Program-made: the position numbers and the translations under genes
In this document: piece after piece, positions 30,301-43,279 of the stretch
Numbering within the stretch: position 1 is the stretch's first letter
Layout: every line of letters starts with the position of its first letter
From: Sipunculus nudus
Lineage: Eukaryota; Annelida; Sipuncula; Golfingiida; Sipunculidae
Direction: 5' to 3'
Assembly (NCBI GenBank): GCA_026874595.1
Contig: CM049318.1
Location: 29,226,956 to 29,290,955 of the forward strand
Length of the DNA: 64,000 nt
Notes under the pieces: model-generated
Databases searched by the model: none
What the model was told of the DNA's origin: nothing
The model's input: the letters and a program-made list of their open reading frames with translations, nothing else

Positions 30301-30592
30301 TGTTAATGTAATCTAATTTAGTTATATTCTACAATATCCCCTCCGAATTCTCGCTCACAACGAACTTATTTAAAACATATTGTATTGCATTGATAACAGA
30401 AAGTTATGATCATACTGAACAGAGTAAATGCAGAAAGACTAACTATGTATACAAAAGTCAGCTCAGAGGTTCAACCTTATCGTATGGTGTTGATTAGAAA
30501 TGAACTCTGTAAAACAATTGTTTGCAATAGTCTAAGCAAAGCGAATAACACTGTTGATCTAATTGCTTTCCGTTCCTTATTAACCTCATTCT

Positions 30593-30594
<2 letters not shown>

Positions 30595-30630
<36 letters not shown>
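30595..30630. repeat. (TA)n microsatellite
   Basis: Pure TA run. Between 30630 and 32900 I see no gene apart from the CT/TA run at 31782-31835. Confidence 0.95.
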
Positions 30631-30631
<1 letters not shown>

Positions 30632-31776
30632 TCCAAGTTAGATAACTCCGCGTTCAGTTTCTTGAAAAGATATTTAATCAAATAACTACTTTCAAACTGT
30701 CAACTTGTACTTTGCATTGTCCTTATGTTTCGTTCGACAAAATAGATAATGATACATAATTTCAATAAAGGAGTATTATATTTTATTTTCAATTACATTA
30801 AACATTTTCGAAACTTTTCTGAGCGTGTATTTTTGCGCTGGAAAAATACAAAGTAAACAAGATTTAACAGGATAACAAGTCATAAATTCAATATTATAAT
30901 GACACATTTAGACCCACGCTGTACCTTGTCACACACAAGATTACTTTACTGCGACAGTTTATTATTTCGATGGCAAAAGGGCATAACATTGAATCTTCCT
31001 CTTTAGGGCATAACATTAAACAATATAACATAACATAACTCCAAATGGTTACCTATCGAAATCTAGACATATGACGTTAACATGTGTCTAGTCTCAACAT
31101 TTGCATAAAACTGCTCACTGACCTTGGAGACAGAATCGATTGAAATAAAAGTAACCCTGAGCACCGTACTCCTGGAAGCAGATTTTAAAGTTAGTAGATT
31201 CACTAAAACGTGAAAATGACTTTTACTTTTTAAAAAGTCACCTTTCCTCAGCGTTATAGACACATGTGTCAGATTTGTACCTGTTATTAATTTCATACAT
31301 TACTCTTTTTTCAAGATCGCTTAAGTCATGGCTTATATCCTGCTATCGTTCAGCTGCGAGCTACGGGGAAGACTTCCGTTACACATCATGACCTCAAGTT
31401 TTTTCCTGCAATTTTTTATCACGATATACTTGAGTCTGAAAATAATCACCTTCAATCTTGGGCTGGTTCATTACTGAATATATTTTGTTCTCAGCTGAGG
31501 ATCCAGCAGTGGCTTTATTTTACTGACTGGCATGATTATGTTAACTCTGCTGCTATATGAACAAGTTTTTTTAACATAATACATAAGACGTTTACATTTT
31601 CAATATATAAAATCCTTCAATAAATACAACAAACCTTGCGGGCAAATTTGTTTAATATCCACTTAACAGCATCCTTATAAAGCACAGACAGTACATAGAA
31701 TTAAAGAAATAAATAAAACTGCAAGCGCTTGTTATTATGCATATTAAGCTCATATAATGAAACCCTTTCTACATAA

Positions 31777-31781
<5 letters not shown>

Positions 31782-31834
<53 letters not shown>

Positions 31835-31850
31835 TTATGTATATATATAA
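31782..31850. repeat. (CT)n then (TA)n microsatellite
   Basis: About 20 CT dinucleotides followed directly by a shorter interrupted TA run. Confidence 0.95.
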
Positions 31851-32905
31851 TTAAGTACAATTCAAACATCTATACTTATATTGACAACCAGTGAACAATA
31901 CCGTCAGTGAACAATTCCGCTACAGGTAAATAGATGTTAATAGAAGATCTGTTTAACATGACTAAACACGCAGATATACAAATATATACAGTTTTTTGAA
32001 TGGCGTTTGCGTGATGCCTCAATTATTTGACTCATGATGAAAGGTTCACCATTATGTTAGCTTTCTGTCATATTTTTTTACGAGATTATGGATTCGAGCT
32101 GAATAAAAGAGCAATATTTCATATTTGGAATGCATATTTATTCATGAAAATACAAAAAAAAACCCGCAAAAACGTATATCCGTGCAACAAAATAAAATGG
32201 GTATGATATTTATGTTTTCATTAGCTTAATGAACATGCATACTCTTGGCCTCAAATTTGCGTAATCCGCACTGATGTGACCAATAATAGAGGCTCCACTG
32301 ATTCTGTAAAATATAAGTAGTCTGTGTAACAGGTACTTGCTGTAGGTAGGTGAAAGGGGATAATTAACTGTTCGCCCATCTCTTAACTGTACACAGGTAC
32401 GTTCACGATACATGGATGCACGTTTTATATGCATTATATAGTGTGACATTTGGGCTTTTCATGACAAACATACAAATATCTCTGAACCTAACTTATAAGT
32501 TAATAGGTCATTGTACTTGTGTCCAAATTCGTATAGAATTTGTCAGGCGGACAATTCTAACCATACACTACAAAGCGACGTCGTTTGTATGATAATTTCA
32601 ACCTTTGTATTATTCTGGGTGATTGATATTGTTGCATAAACTTTTAAACTAGATGTAAGTTACATTTGTTTCGACATGATAATTATCAAACGGATATATT
32701 GCAGTTAATACTTCAATAGTTCCTTGTGCCTATGAATAATTTAGAAAGTATATGGTGTTTAAACACCAATTAATCTCCTGATATTCTGTGGAGACAGCAG
32801 GATCGGGGGACCTCATTGTCTTAATTATACTTCCTAGTATAAATAACGTCACCTTAGGGTAACATTGATTTATAAAGTTTTACAAAGTCTGTTATAGAAA
32901 ACATT

Positions 32906-33723
32906 ATGGAGCCCATCTACGACATCTGTATCGTCGGGGCGGGAATGGTAGGGTCGGCCGCTGCACGTCACGTGACCGACATCAGCCCTCAGAGTAAGGT
33001 GTGTGTCATCGGACCGGAAGAACCAAAGGTATCACAAGACTACTGTAACGATGCAATATTAATTATGACATATTATTTTACTGACACAATTTTTAATAAA
33101 ATAGTTTTTTAAAAAGTGGCAATGTTCATTTCCCAAATATACATGTACAAGAAACTTTCCAAAAAAAGGGAAATTAACTAAAAAATAAATTAACTGGAAA
33201 ATTAGCGGGGAACTACTTAGTTCGGGTATCCCCTTGTACTGCTATAACCTTTTTCAACGACCATACCTTACCCGCAAAATCTATTACATTAGGAAAAATA
33301 CTGCTTAAACGTCTGTTAAACAGCAGTTTTTTTACAGTCCCTTTCACTTACTGGAACTTTATTTAAGGATAATGGTATGATATCGCTCTCTTTTTTGTAA
33401 ATGAAGATTATACCTTTAATTCTTTTTTCCAGGACAGGTCCCCAGAAAACAGGCGTTTCATATTCGGAGGTTATTATGACGCTGGCCGCATGACACGTCA
33501 GTGTGATAAAGACGATGTCTGGTCAGTGTTAGCGCAACGGTCAATCAGTCGTTACAGGGACCTGGAGAGGCAGACAGGTAAGAGGCCTGAAAGAACAGGA
33601 TGAACGGATCCAATAGTCCTTTTTCTGAAATGTATTAACATATCTACACGGTTATATATTAAATTAAAATTTAAATTTTTTGGAAACTAAACTGAATTTA
33701 CTAGAGAAAGAGACCCACTACGA

Positions 33724-33771
<48 letters not shown>

Positions 33772-35393
33772 ATAAATTTTCAATACAATTCCAGCGCATT
33801 GAAAACTAATAATCAGAATTTAAAAATTGGCTTGTTACGGGAACCTATATTTACAGGCATCGCGTTTTATGAAGATGCCGGGTTTTTGAACGTATCACCG
33901 AAAAGAGAGGCAGTTGGCATCCTGATGGCGAGCATGGTCCAGAAGTTTAAGCTTCCAGCGTCTGTTGGAAACTGGAAAAATTTCAGATCGAAATACAACC
34001 TTGGCTACTTCAACGTTCAAGACAATTATCAAGCTATCCTAGAGCATACCTCGGCCGGGTTCATCAACCCACGTCTGCTTGTAGAGGCAGAATTACTTGC
34101 TGCACGAAATCGAGGTTGTGACGTAATGCGTGGTGTAGTCAGCAAAGTCACAGAAAATTATCAAGACTTCGGCATCCTGACTGAGATGGGTCAAACAATC
34201 AGTGCCAAGAAAGTATTACTTGCTACGGGGGCATTCACAAATTTCAACCACCTGTTTCCTGTTGGAATTAAACCTAAACTAGATCTAAAGAAACAGGCGG
34301 TCGTACTTGCCGAAGTCAGTGACGATGATCGGGACGTTTTCGGGTAAGATGATCTGCTGTTAAGCGGAAGGAATACATGTTAATGTTATTATGAAATTAT
34401 TTTCTCATGGAAGCTATTAAATAACTACGCTAACTATGCTTACTTATGAATATTGGTTCAATAAAAAAAAATAGTTCCGTTCAATATTTTGACATTTATT
34501 CAGTTGATCGAAAACCTACCTTTAAATATTACAGGTGCATCACTAAATATATTTCAAAGCATCATATATTTATTTCAGGAGGATGCCCAGCTTAGGATAC
34601 AGCCACATAGAGAAGTCTGGTTGTATTTCGAGATGCTACATGTTGCCTCCAGTACAATACCCTGACGGTACCTCCAATGTATTCTCATAAAATAAAATAG
34701 TAAATAACAAGAAAATAAGAAAGACAAAAATTAAAATCATCAACGCAATGCAAATTAAAAGATATAATCACCGGGGGGGAACCCTTATTGAACATTCAAG
34801 TTCTTAGAACAATTTTGGTAATGCTTGAAATCACCGAAATCACATCGGGGTGATTGCTTCATAAAATAGTGAGACGTTCTATTTACTGACCTTATATTCA
34901 TATCTGCTTTTTTCGCATAAATATTCAAATTTAACAAAGCTAAACTTCATGTGAGCCCTACATCAGGTTTCACAAGCTTTGCGATGGTTGGCAGTAAGGT
35001 TATTTTCTACCTTGAAAGGTTCCATATAATGAATCTAAATTGAAACATTCGAAAATACGTCAACAGGGCATTTCCATGTAGTGGCCTTAAACTGCAAATG
35101 ATTTCTATAGAGACATATCAGCACAGTCGGAGGGTGAATGGTTTTATTGCTTAAGTTCTAACGAAGAGAAGGCCAATGAATTATTGCAAATACACGATGC
35201 ATTTCCTTTACAGGAAAATATTACATCAAAATTGGTGACCATGGTCAGAATAAAGTCAATAGTCCAGCCGACATGCGGAAATGGTTTTGTAACCCTGTCC
35301 CGGACAACCAGCGGAACTATCTCATAAAACTGTTGAAAGACATTTTACCAGGTAAAATGTCATCTCTCTCTGTCTATCTATACACCTATTTTA

Positions 35394-35458
<65 letters not shown>

Positions 35459-36275
35459 TCTACATATTTATGTATGTGTATGTGTGTTTACTAGATGACA
35501 CAGAATAAATATTTCTTGGGGATTGCAAAAAAAGGTAAATTCCATATTGCACGTGAAGTGTATAAACCTGCCAATTAGTGAAAACGATTTGGTAATAGAC
35601 TTTCTGGCTTACATGTGACGACAATGAAATTTCTATTTGGAATTTAAATAACATGTTAAACATTTTAACATGACCCCTGCCACCATATGCAAGTCTTTCA
35701 CGCACAAGGAAAGCGTATAGCAATCCCTTGCTACATGCTATAAATTAATTTCTTGTGGGTAGGTAGGTAAATTAGATTGGTGCTTGTTTTTTTCTAGTTG
35801 TTTTCAGTTCAGTTATAAAAGAAAGCCCTGTAGATTAATCAGGAATAATATATAAAAAATGATATATATATATATAAAGATATATATATATATATATATA
35901 TATACATTTACATGGCATATGCTCAATAAACCTAGATCGTGATTCCAGAACTTCATGAATGAAGAAATTCAGCCTCCATATCATGTCAAACATATCTCGA
36001 AATTTTGTCCCATTTTTTGGTGTTAATTTTGTTTAGGTTTTGAACCGAGGTCAGTATTGACTGACACCTGCGTTTCCACTGAGACACCCAGCCTACGACC
36101 CTACATCGACATGGTCACACCAAGGCTCGGCGTGGCTGTGGGAGGTAACTTCAAAGCGGCCAAGTCATGTGACGAGATCGGGCGTCTGGCCGCAGACATG
36201 ATCGTCCACGGGAAGTTTCATGATCCTGAGCTGTCAGCCGAGCATTTTAAATTCCAGACGGTGTCAAAATTGTAA
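32906..36275 (+). CDS. FAD-dependent oxidoreductase (DAO fold), copy A, intact
   Basis: Predicted flavoenzyme of the DAO/sarcosine-oxidase-like superfamily; substrate unknown. Exons: 32906-33028, 33433-33577, 33857-34343, 34579-34667, 35214-35351, 36037-36275; 1221 bp, 406 aa, all GT-AG and in phase. Exon 1 gives the N-terminal dinucleotide-binding strand and GxGxxG loop (DICIVGAGMVGSAAARH) ending with an acidic turn (CVIGPEEPK). Exon 3 holds most of the substrate domain and the second FAD-contact stretch (KKVLLATGAFTN). Exon 6 holds the C-terminal FAD motif RLGVAVGGN and SCDEIGRLAADMIVHG. No signal peptide or membrane segment, so probably cytosolic. The start is the only ATG in frame before the Rossmann strand. 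A possible AATAAA is at 36395. Introns 2 and 5 carry (TA)n tracts. Opposite orientation to copies B and C. Confidence 0.9.
33727..33767. repeat. (TA)n microsatellite in copy A intron 2
   Basis: Pure TA run about 90 bases before the exon 3 acceptor. Confidence 0.95.
35396..35457. repeat. (TA)n microsatellite in copy A intron 5
   Basis: Pure TA run 45 bases after the exon 5 donor; another TA run lies at 35860-35902 in the same intron. Confidence 0.95.
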
Positions 36276-36394
36276 TCAGATTTTAACTGTTACCCGAATG
36301 TGGAATGATAATGAGCATTTAATATGATTAAGCCGGCTTCATGGAATTAAATTGAACCGAAAAGCGATATATTTTTTGGGAGTCCAGCAGGCAA

Positions 36395-36400
36395 AATAAA
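36395..36400 (+). promoter_or_regulatory. Candidate poly(A) signal of copy A
   Basis: AATAAA 120 bases after the stop codon. The following 36.4-38.5 kb holds no recognisable gene; a 14-base G run lies at 37748. Confidence 0.4.
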
Positions 36401-38594
36401 GCGTTGTTGAGAAATTTAAACTGAATAAATATATCGAAATATTAATAGGCATCCATTATACAGATGGCACAAATTCACTCTTTATTGAATTGAAAGCCAG
36501 CACTACCAATTAATTACCAGAACTGATATAGGGGCCTATGGAATTTGAGTATTAAAGTTATTAAAACACCGTCCATTATATTAAAGAGGAATTGTTACGA
36601 ACAATTCTACTCGAACAGTGTTGCTAAGTTGCATGGATATTTCCCACAATTTATTGGCAACACAAAATGCTTACGCCCACGACTGTTTTATATATTTAAC
36701 CGCGGACAGGATTATTTTTTGTGTGACATTTGTGACTTCATAATGACCAACCCATGTAAATAAGGAATGAATATATTTTATCATGCCCTATTTTTAAAAA
36801 AGCGTTAATCTTAAAAAATTACAAAGCAATCTAAAAATAGCAGTTTTTAACAAAGTCCTGCAAGATATTTTTATTTTTTTTTAGATTCGGGATCTAATTC
36901 TAATAAGATAATATTGCATGCGCAGCTATAAATCCGAAATTAAATCTAATATGTACAGATAAAGCTGACAGGTATAATAAATTGTCATGCATCTGTTTAT
37001 ACATTATACATTTGATCCATACTATATATATGGCATGTTCATTAAATTCTAATAATAAGTAGAAAAAAAAATATATTAAAAATAATATAATAATAATATA
37101 TACACAATATTCAGAGGATCCCTACATTGTAAACTGAGCGATCATTCAAATCACTGAATTATCTAATATTTTTGAAGTGTTAAGCTCATATGACATGCTC
37201 ATTATCCCTAATGTGGGAATTAAAACAAGTATAGTGTGAAGATTAGGCTGAACAAATACAAGCAGGAAATAATTCCTTTAATTTCAGAGTACAGGTTTGC
37301 TTTTAAGGATAAAAATCCTGTAACTTCCTCAATAAAAACAAACAATTTTCAGTGTCTATTGTTTTCTGTGTGTTCACCTGGACTGGTTCGAAAGATCTAC
37401 CATCAGGATTACGTAATATCATCATAGGAATAAAAGCTCTCATATGTAGTGTTAGCTCTAGGGTTTATTATCAGGGACGGTTTTTTTTTATTTTACTAAT
37501 GATTTTATGATGGAAAATTAAGATTTCCCAAGAAAATGAGAAAACAAGTCCGCTGCGTTGTAGACAAGACTTTGCAATATGACACTGCCAGCAGTTAACT
37601 GCTGCAAAAAAAGTGTAGCTGAAACTTTTTCATAATAGGGAAAATCAATAGTATATCCAGTAAGTAGGCAGACGGAGGAACATCTGAGCTAAGATAATTT
37701 TAGCGGTTCGACTAATGGCTCTGTGTGGCGACAAATTTAAAGAATAAGGGGGGGGGGGGGAGTTTCATCTGTATATATCGATTAAAATTTATAAGACAAA
37801 ATACAACATTTTAAAGTTCGAGTGGCTTGGAATGTTGGTTGATTATTGTAAGATATTATAAATTAACACTTGTCATTCTTTAGACATGTTCATTGATTTA
37901 ATACCCTAAGTTCAACTTGTCGGAAGAGAGTTGGACAGGATCCTAGGCAGGTATTATTCATCGAATTCTTGATAAGTATATATAAATAGGGATAGTCCTT
38001 TTCTGAGCACACCGAAATCCTTATACGGGCTTTTGTTCAACACTGCTTCAAAGCAGAAGCATTTGGATCCGTCTAAATGATACTAATGGGAAACGAAAAA
38101 CCTACATATGGACAGGATGCTATAAAAAGAAATGAGAAAAAAAATCAAATCGGTATAATATGTCCTAGAATCATGTGACTATTTTGTGAAAAAAAGTGTT
38201 TCAGCGTATATCGAGCGACATCTGAGCGATGTCACTAAGCTGGTTGACTTCTGCTTGTCTTGGTGGCTGTGGATGAATTCTTACATCAGATGGTGAGGCT
38301 TTGTACAAATATATGGTTATGTCTTTGTGAAGAATACTATTTCCACTTTTCCACTCTACATGTACAGTTTCCATCTGGCACGCCGAAGCTTTCGGTATAC
38401 TTGTATCTTTTTGCCGTAATATATTTCTGAAACAGGAACAATGGAATGTCTATTTGCCCTTCTCATGTTAGCATAACAATGGTAATAGCAGTATCCTCCA
38501 AAAATTTAATTGAAAGGCATCGTAGTCTTTTTATGAACTTGTGACCGATTGACACCTCCTTTGCAAAAGCACAAGTAGACGCCTGATTTTTTTA

Positions 38595-38939
38595 CCTTGA
38601 GTCAGTGATCACTTCCATAATTCTTGTCAAATTTTTTGAGAATATTAAACGACACTACCGACCTCGTCACGGACACCGTTACAGCTACGTTTCCGGACAA
38701 GCATTAACTGTGCTTCTACAAGCAGACCTGGATATATATGGCCTTAGAAACCATGTTTGAGGACTGCATCATTGTCAGGCTCAAAATTTACGTAGTCCTG
38801 CAGGCTGTATTTGGATGTCATGACTGACCATTTTCCTGCAAAAAGGGGAGCACCGAAACTCTTACGACGATACTTGGTTCTGTGCTGGATAGTTTTGAAA
38901 TAACACAAACACATCCGACATCCTCGTAAAAATATATAC
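38595..38939 (-). pseudogene. FAD oxidoreductase relic F, exon 3
   Basis: Minus-strand exon 3 relic with its acceptor intact (TTCTCAG before GTATATATTTTTACGAGG). It starts YFYEDVGC, then after a frame change reads SVMTSKYSLQDYVNFEPDND and AVLKHGF, an in-frame TAA, then GLLVEAQLMLVRKRSCNGVR, all parallel to copy B exon 3. About 45 codons before the exon end are missing; EVITDS just before GTAAAA at about 38596 looks like the exon tail. Probably belongs with the exon 1 relic at 40023-40145. Confidence 0.8.
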
Positions 38940-40022
38940 CTGAGAATAACGTCAGCTATTTGGTTACCATGTTTGGTTGTCCTGAAAATACAGGATACAC
39001 TTGCTTGCGCTGCTTTGAAAGATTATAGAAGCTATCAGGACAGTTTAAAAAACAATGCTGCATGCCCAAAGTTCCAACATGTACATTGTAAATATGTTAA
39101 GTCAAACAAAACATTCAGTCTCATATTCATAATAAAAAGTGCAAAATGTCAAGTGACTGCAAACTAAGCAATAGGAATGAATAATAATTAAAATATAAGG
39201 TAGAAAATGTAGAAAATAAGTAAAAGATAAATAAAATATGTATATAATACCATGATTACTTATGACTGGAATTGTAAAAGATCCGCCCATGTTGTACTCA
39301 AATATCGGTAAACCATAAAGTAAATAGGGCCTTAAATAAATCAAAGTTATTACTTAGAACTGCTTCGACTAACATTCTTAAAACGTCTTCACCTTATGTG
39401 AATGTCCCTGCATCTAACGGCGGGAATTAGTATAAATATATTTGTGACAGCGAAACGAATTTATCTAAAGAGTGGGTACGAGATGAAAGCGATCTTACTC
39501 TCTAGCCGTGAAAACATAAACTGTTGAAATGGATTTGTGTAAAAGGACATGCTTCTCGCTTCAAGTCTCTTTAACGGTTGATGCATCGTTTATCTATAGT
39601 TGACCAACTGAATTCGCCATCAGTGTGATGTTTGATGTGGCCTATTTGATAATAAACATAGAATATGGTTCTCTGTTCATCCTTCTGCTCTCAAAAAAGC
39701 CACAATATCTCACGTGACATTTGTATTTAAGTATTTTCCAGCATTTCACAGAATGTGATGTTTCTGTGCATTCAATAGACGCAAACTGGAAATCAAATAA
39801 ACATGTAGCTGAATTTATTATAATTCGTAAACATAAAATACACTGCAGTCTCATTACTCATTTGATATCAATAAGAAGTCAGTTGCCCAGGACAAGTGCT
39901 TATTATCATAACCAACAACTGTTCCACGTACTTGTTAGGTTTTGATAAAACCTTTTTTTAATGCAAGGATCTGACCATTCTTTAAGTCATTTCTGTTTTA
40001 AATAGTATTTTTATCATATTAC

Positions 40023-40145
40023 CTTTGGCTCTTCTGGTCCGATGACGCACATTTTGCTCTTCGGGCTGATCTGTGTCACATGACGTGCAGCGGCAGACCC
40101 GAACATTCTGGCCCCAACAAAACAGATGTCGGAAACAGTCGCCAT
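40023..40145 (-). pseudogene. FAD oxidoreductase relic F, exon 1
   Basis: 123 bp, exactly the family exon 1 length, with ATG (40143-40145) and a GTAATA donor. It reads SDICFVGARMFGSAAARHV and KMCVIGPEEPK. The nucleotide-binding GxGxxG is changed to GARMFG, losing the middle glycine. No exon 2 was found below it, and exon 3 at 38.6-38.9 kb is broken, so this exon is stranded although open. It is nearly as well conserved as live exon 1 copies, suggesting recent loss. Confidence 0.85.
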
Positions 40146-41454
40146 GTCAGGTCCTGTCATATCAGTCTGAAAAAGAGATAATTTCATTAAAGGGGCTAGA
40201 TATTATTTGTATAATCGTCCAGTAACTGTATCATAAAATAAAATATTGGAATAATAAAATATTATTTCATGTTTAGTTTTATTATAATTCCAAAGCATCC
40301 CCCGAGAAAAAAAGTGACCTGTTTTTGACAGTTCCTAAGGGACAAGATTACCATTGCTAAATCGGAGAGGAACATGTTGCCAGATAAGTATTTTTTTGGC
40401 TGGGTTAATGAAAATCATGCAGACTAGACGGTACAGGGCGGACAAAGACAACTTACTACAAGGGCGCGTGCAAATGTAGGTTGTATTCGAAAAAAACATC
40501 ACACGACAGGTTTACCCATTGCTTGACAGGAATGTGGCAGCATGTATCCGATTTCTTCACATGGATCGTCAAGCATTGACCAACAATAACTGTGAGAGTG
40601 TTAATCACCAGCTCAAACTTGCAGTAAAGTAAAAGCAGAAAGCATTGGTTGATCAGTTTCAAACTTTAGAGACCTTAGTGTGGGCATAGCATACGGATAT
40701 AAAACGAGCCCCAATAAATGCAGGAGAATATGAGCACCTAGAGCAGATAGACAAATTCAAGAAAACAGCGGAGAGATGGAAAAACTTCAACAGTGTCTAA
40801 ACGGAACGAATCTTGAAAAGGACCACAACCTTTTCAAACACAACCAATACAGGGCCACAGAGATAGCAGTTATTGAAACAGAGACTTTTTCTCAACTCAA
40901 TCTGTATTTAACATACATTAATAAGAACATTGACATGAACGTTCAGGTGTTTTCTTATAACTATATTTATATAACAGTCAAGGATTCTTGTAAAATCATA
41001 TTTCGGCAGTTTCACCAGGATTGTGAATTGTAAGGAAATATGAGATATAAACAACCAAATGTAAAGGTACACCGATTATTGCTCTATTATCATTAAATGT
41101 AAATAAATGCAGGTTTATTGATGGTCTATAAATTATTAACTTTAGGTTTAACAACAAAATATATATTACATTATTTTTCTTGAAATTATCTTGTTACTAT
41201 TATCACTTTTTTTATGGCGACATCACCTTCCTTCTCTTGAAACCATCATATTACCCGTGGAATATCTATTCTTTCTTAGGAGGATCAGTTGAGTTGTTTC
41301 ATATTAATACTATCACAGAATACATTTGTTATATAATGAAATACATACAGCGCCCATTTCAGTATGGATAAATATGGATATAAAAAATAAATTTTACCCT
41401 TAATATTCCACTGGTTGGTTTCGGGGTAAATAGATTCCTCGACACCCGTGGTGA

Positions 41455-41956
41455 AAAATGAAGCCCGTTGTCTGAAATACACCAAGACTTCAACCAGTAC
41501 AAGGAGCCCTGATTTGGACACTATATTTAGCCTTATACAATCCGGAAGTAGTTTGTTGCATAATGTGAATAAACTTGTAGCTAACAAAACTTTCTTGGTC
41601 AGGAACTCTCATCCAGAATCATTTTGCATCTGCTGTATTTTAGCTCCCTAATTGTTGATACTTGTGATTTTACAGAACACGTCTCGATTCACATTACAGG
41701 CTCCGTTACTGCGACCAATAATTCTGCCTCTACTAGAAGCCTAGTTTTTATATGACCTTACCAGCCATTTTCCAGGATGTCTTGATCATTGCTATCAAAC
41801 AGAAAGTACTCCAGGTTATAAACAGCTTTTATTTCAGACGAATTTGCAATGGTAGCCTTTCCCCTTTGTTCATGACGGTGTGAGCTGAATCAATGTTTAC
41901 TGGACTGGCTTTAGGGGCTACTGGCAAAAACCAGACATCTTCATAAGAAGCGATAC
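41455..41956 (-). pseudogene. FAD oxidoreductase relic E, exon 3
   Basis: Acceptor TAACAG precedes GTATCGCTTCTTATGAAGAT (41956 downward), matching the exon 3 start. It reads ASYEDVWFLPVAPKASPVN and IDSAHTVMNKGE, then frameshifts and stops appear (LPLQIRLK then TAA); later LLVEAELLV and KKVLLATSLFT are recognisable. Length is near the 499 bp of copy B, so damage is mostly small indels and point changes. No exons 4-6 were found between 41.4 and 40.2 kb. Confidence 0.85.
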
Positions 41957-42707
41957 CTGTTAGTTAATTATACAAATAATTATTTCCATGTACAAAACTG
42001 ATGTACCGAGTCATTAGATGAATAAACAGCATCCCCCTAACACCCAAACAAGCTATTTTTTTGCATGACAGGGAAGATCACCTTACCAAAAGGCTTATGA
42101 AAACTGTTGCAACCTAAAAAAATAACTATATACAATAATTGGAAACTATTTTAATTCCATTTTTGAATTTTATAGAATAAAGGTCCAATTTTACAATCAG
42201 AGGGATACGTTTTCATGCTTTAAAATACCCTTTATTAAAGGTTGTAAAACAAAATGTAAAAAATAACCTTGCTTAATGCTGAGCTGTTACTATTTTGCAG
42301 ATACTTAAAAGAAACCGTTGGTTAACTCTATACTTGTGCGGTAAAAGAGATGGCCAGCAAAATAAGAGTTCTTCTTACATTTATTTAACATACCAATAAC
42401 CGGCCTACACTCCGATCGCAGCTTTCTAGATTTCTTTTTCCACCCTTGGCGACATCTTCAGAGTTCTTTCGTTTTTGGCTCAAAAGAATATTTGCAATTG
42501 AAAAAATTGTAATGTAGTCCCATGTTCATGAACAGAATTATCCTGATTAAAAGGTTTTGTAATAGACTTTAAAATAATGCTTTAACATATTTCATCGCCA
42601 TAAAACACTTCTACAGCGGATTTCCATGTGTATAATGTGTTATTTATTGATTATGATAAACAGAAATGCATAGAATATAGTTGTATTGTATCTTTATTAC
42701 AACTAAC

Positions 42708-42830
42708 CTGCTTGTCGCACGAGGTCCATGTAACGACTAATATATCGTTTTTCCAGGACTGACAACACCACGTCTTTGGTTGTTTGGCATGTGATGCGGC
42801 CTTGGTAATTGTTATATCATGGACTTGGTC
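42708..42830 (-). pseudogene. FAD oxidoreductase relic E, exon 2
   Basis: Reads NYQGRITCQTTKDVV and LSVLEKRYISRYMDLVRQAG up to a GTTAGT donor, parallel to QGRITHEVLPGVW and SISRYREIERQAG of copy B. The upstream half is unrecognisable and no exon 1 lies above it before copy B. It belongs with the exon 3 relic at 41.5-42.0 kb. Confidence 0.8.
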
Positions 42831-43279
42831 TATAGTTTATGCTACTCTTGCTCATAGTTTGCTCGCCAGGTGGCGCTTCCGTACATCCTTTAAAGTAAGC
42901 AAGTTTTCACGTCTCCATTTCATTTTCACAAGTCAATGACCTACAAACGCCTAACGTATAACAGTCCCAGTGAGCACTATACATGTATATGATCCGAATA
43001 TCATTAGTTGAGCACACATGCAAAAAACCTCATGTGAGACCGGAACTGAACCGAAGCATTTTACTCGTACATTTAGATGCATCCAAAGGGGACCAGTTTG
43101 TGAGACAAGTTCGCTACCAGCGGCAAATTGCAATATCATGAGAATTTGGTCACTATAAAAAAGCTTCTTGGCTCCGTTTCCAACCAAAAATAAAAAAAAA
43201 TTCCACACATTTGATCGGGAACTCATATAAATGCTTACATATGTCACACATATACCTTACAATTCTCCAGCTCTGGTTA

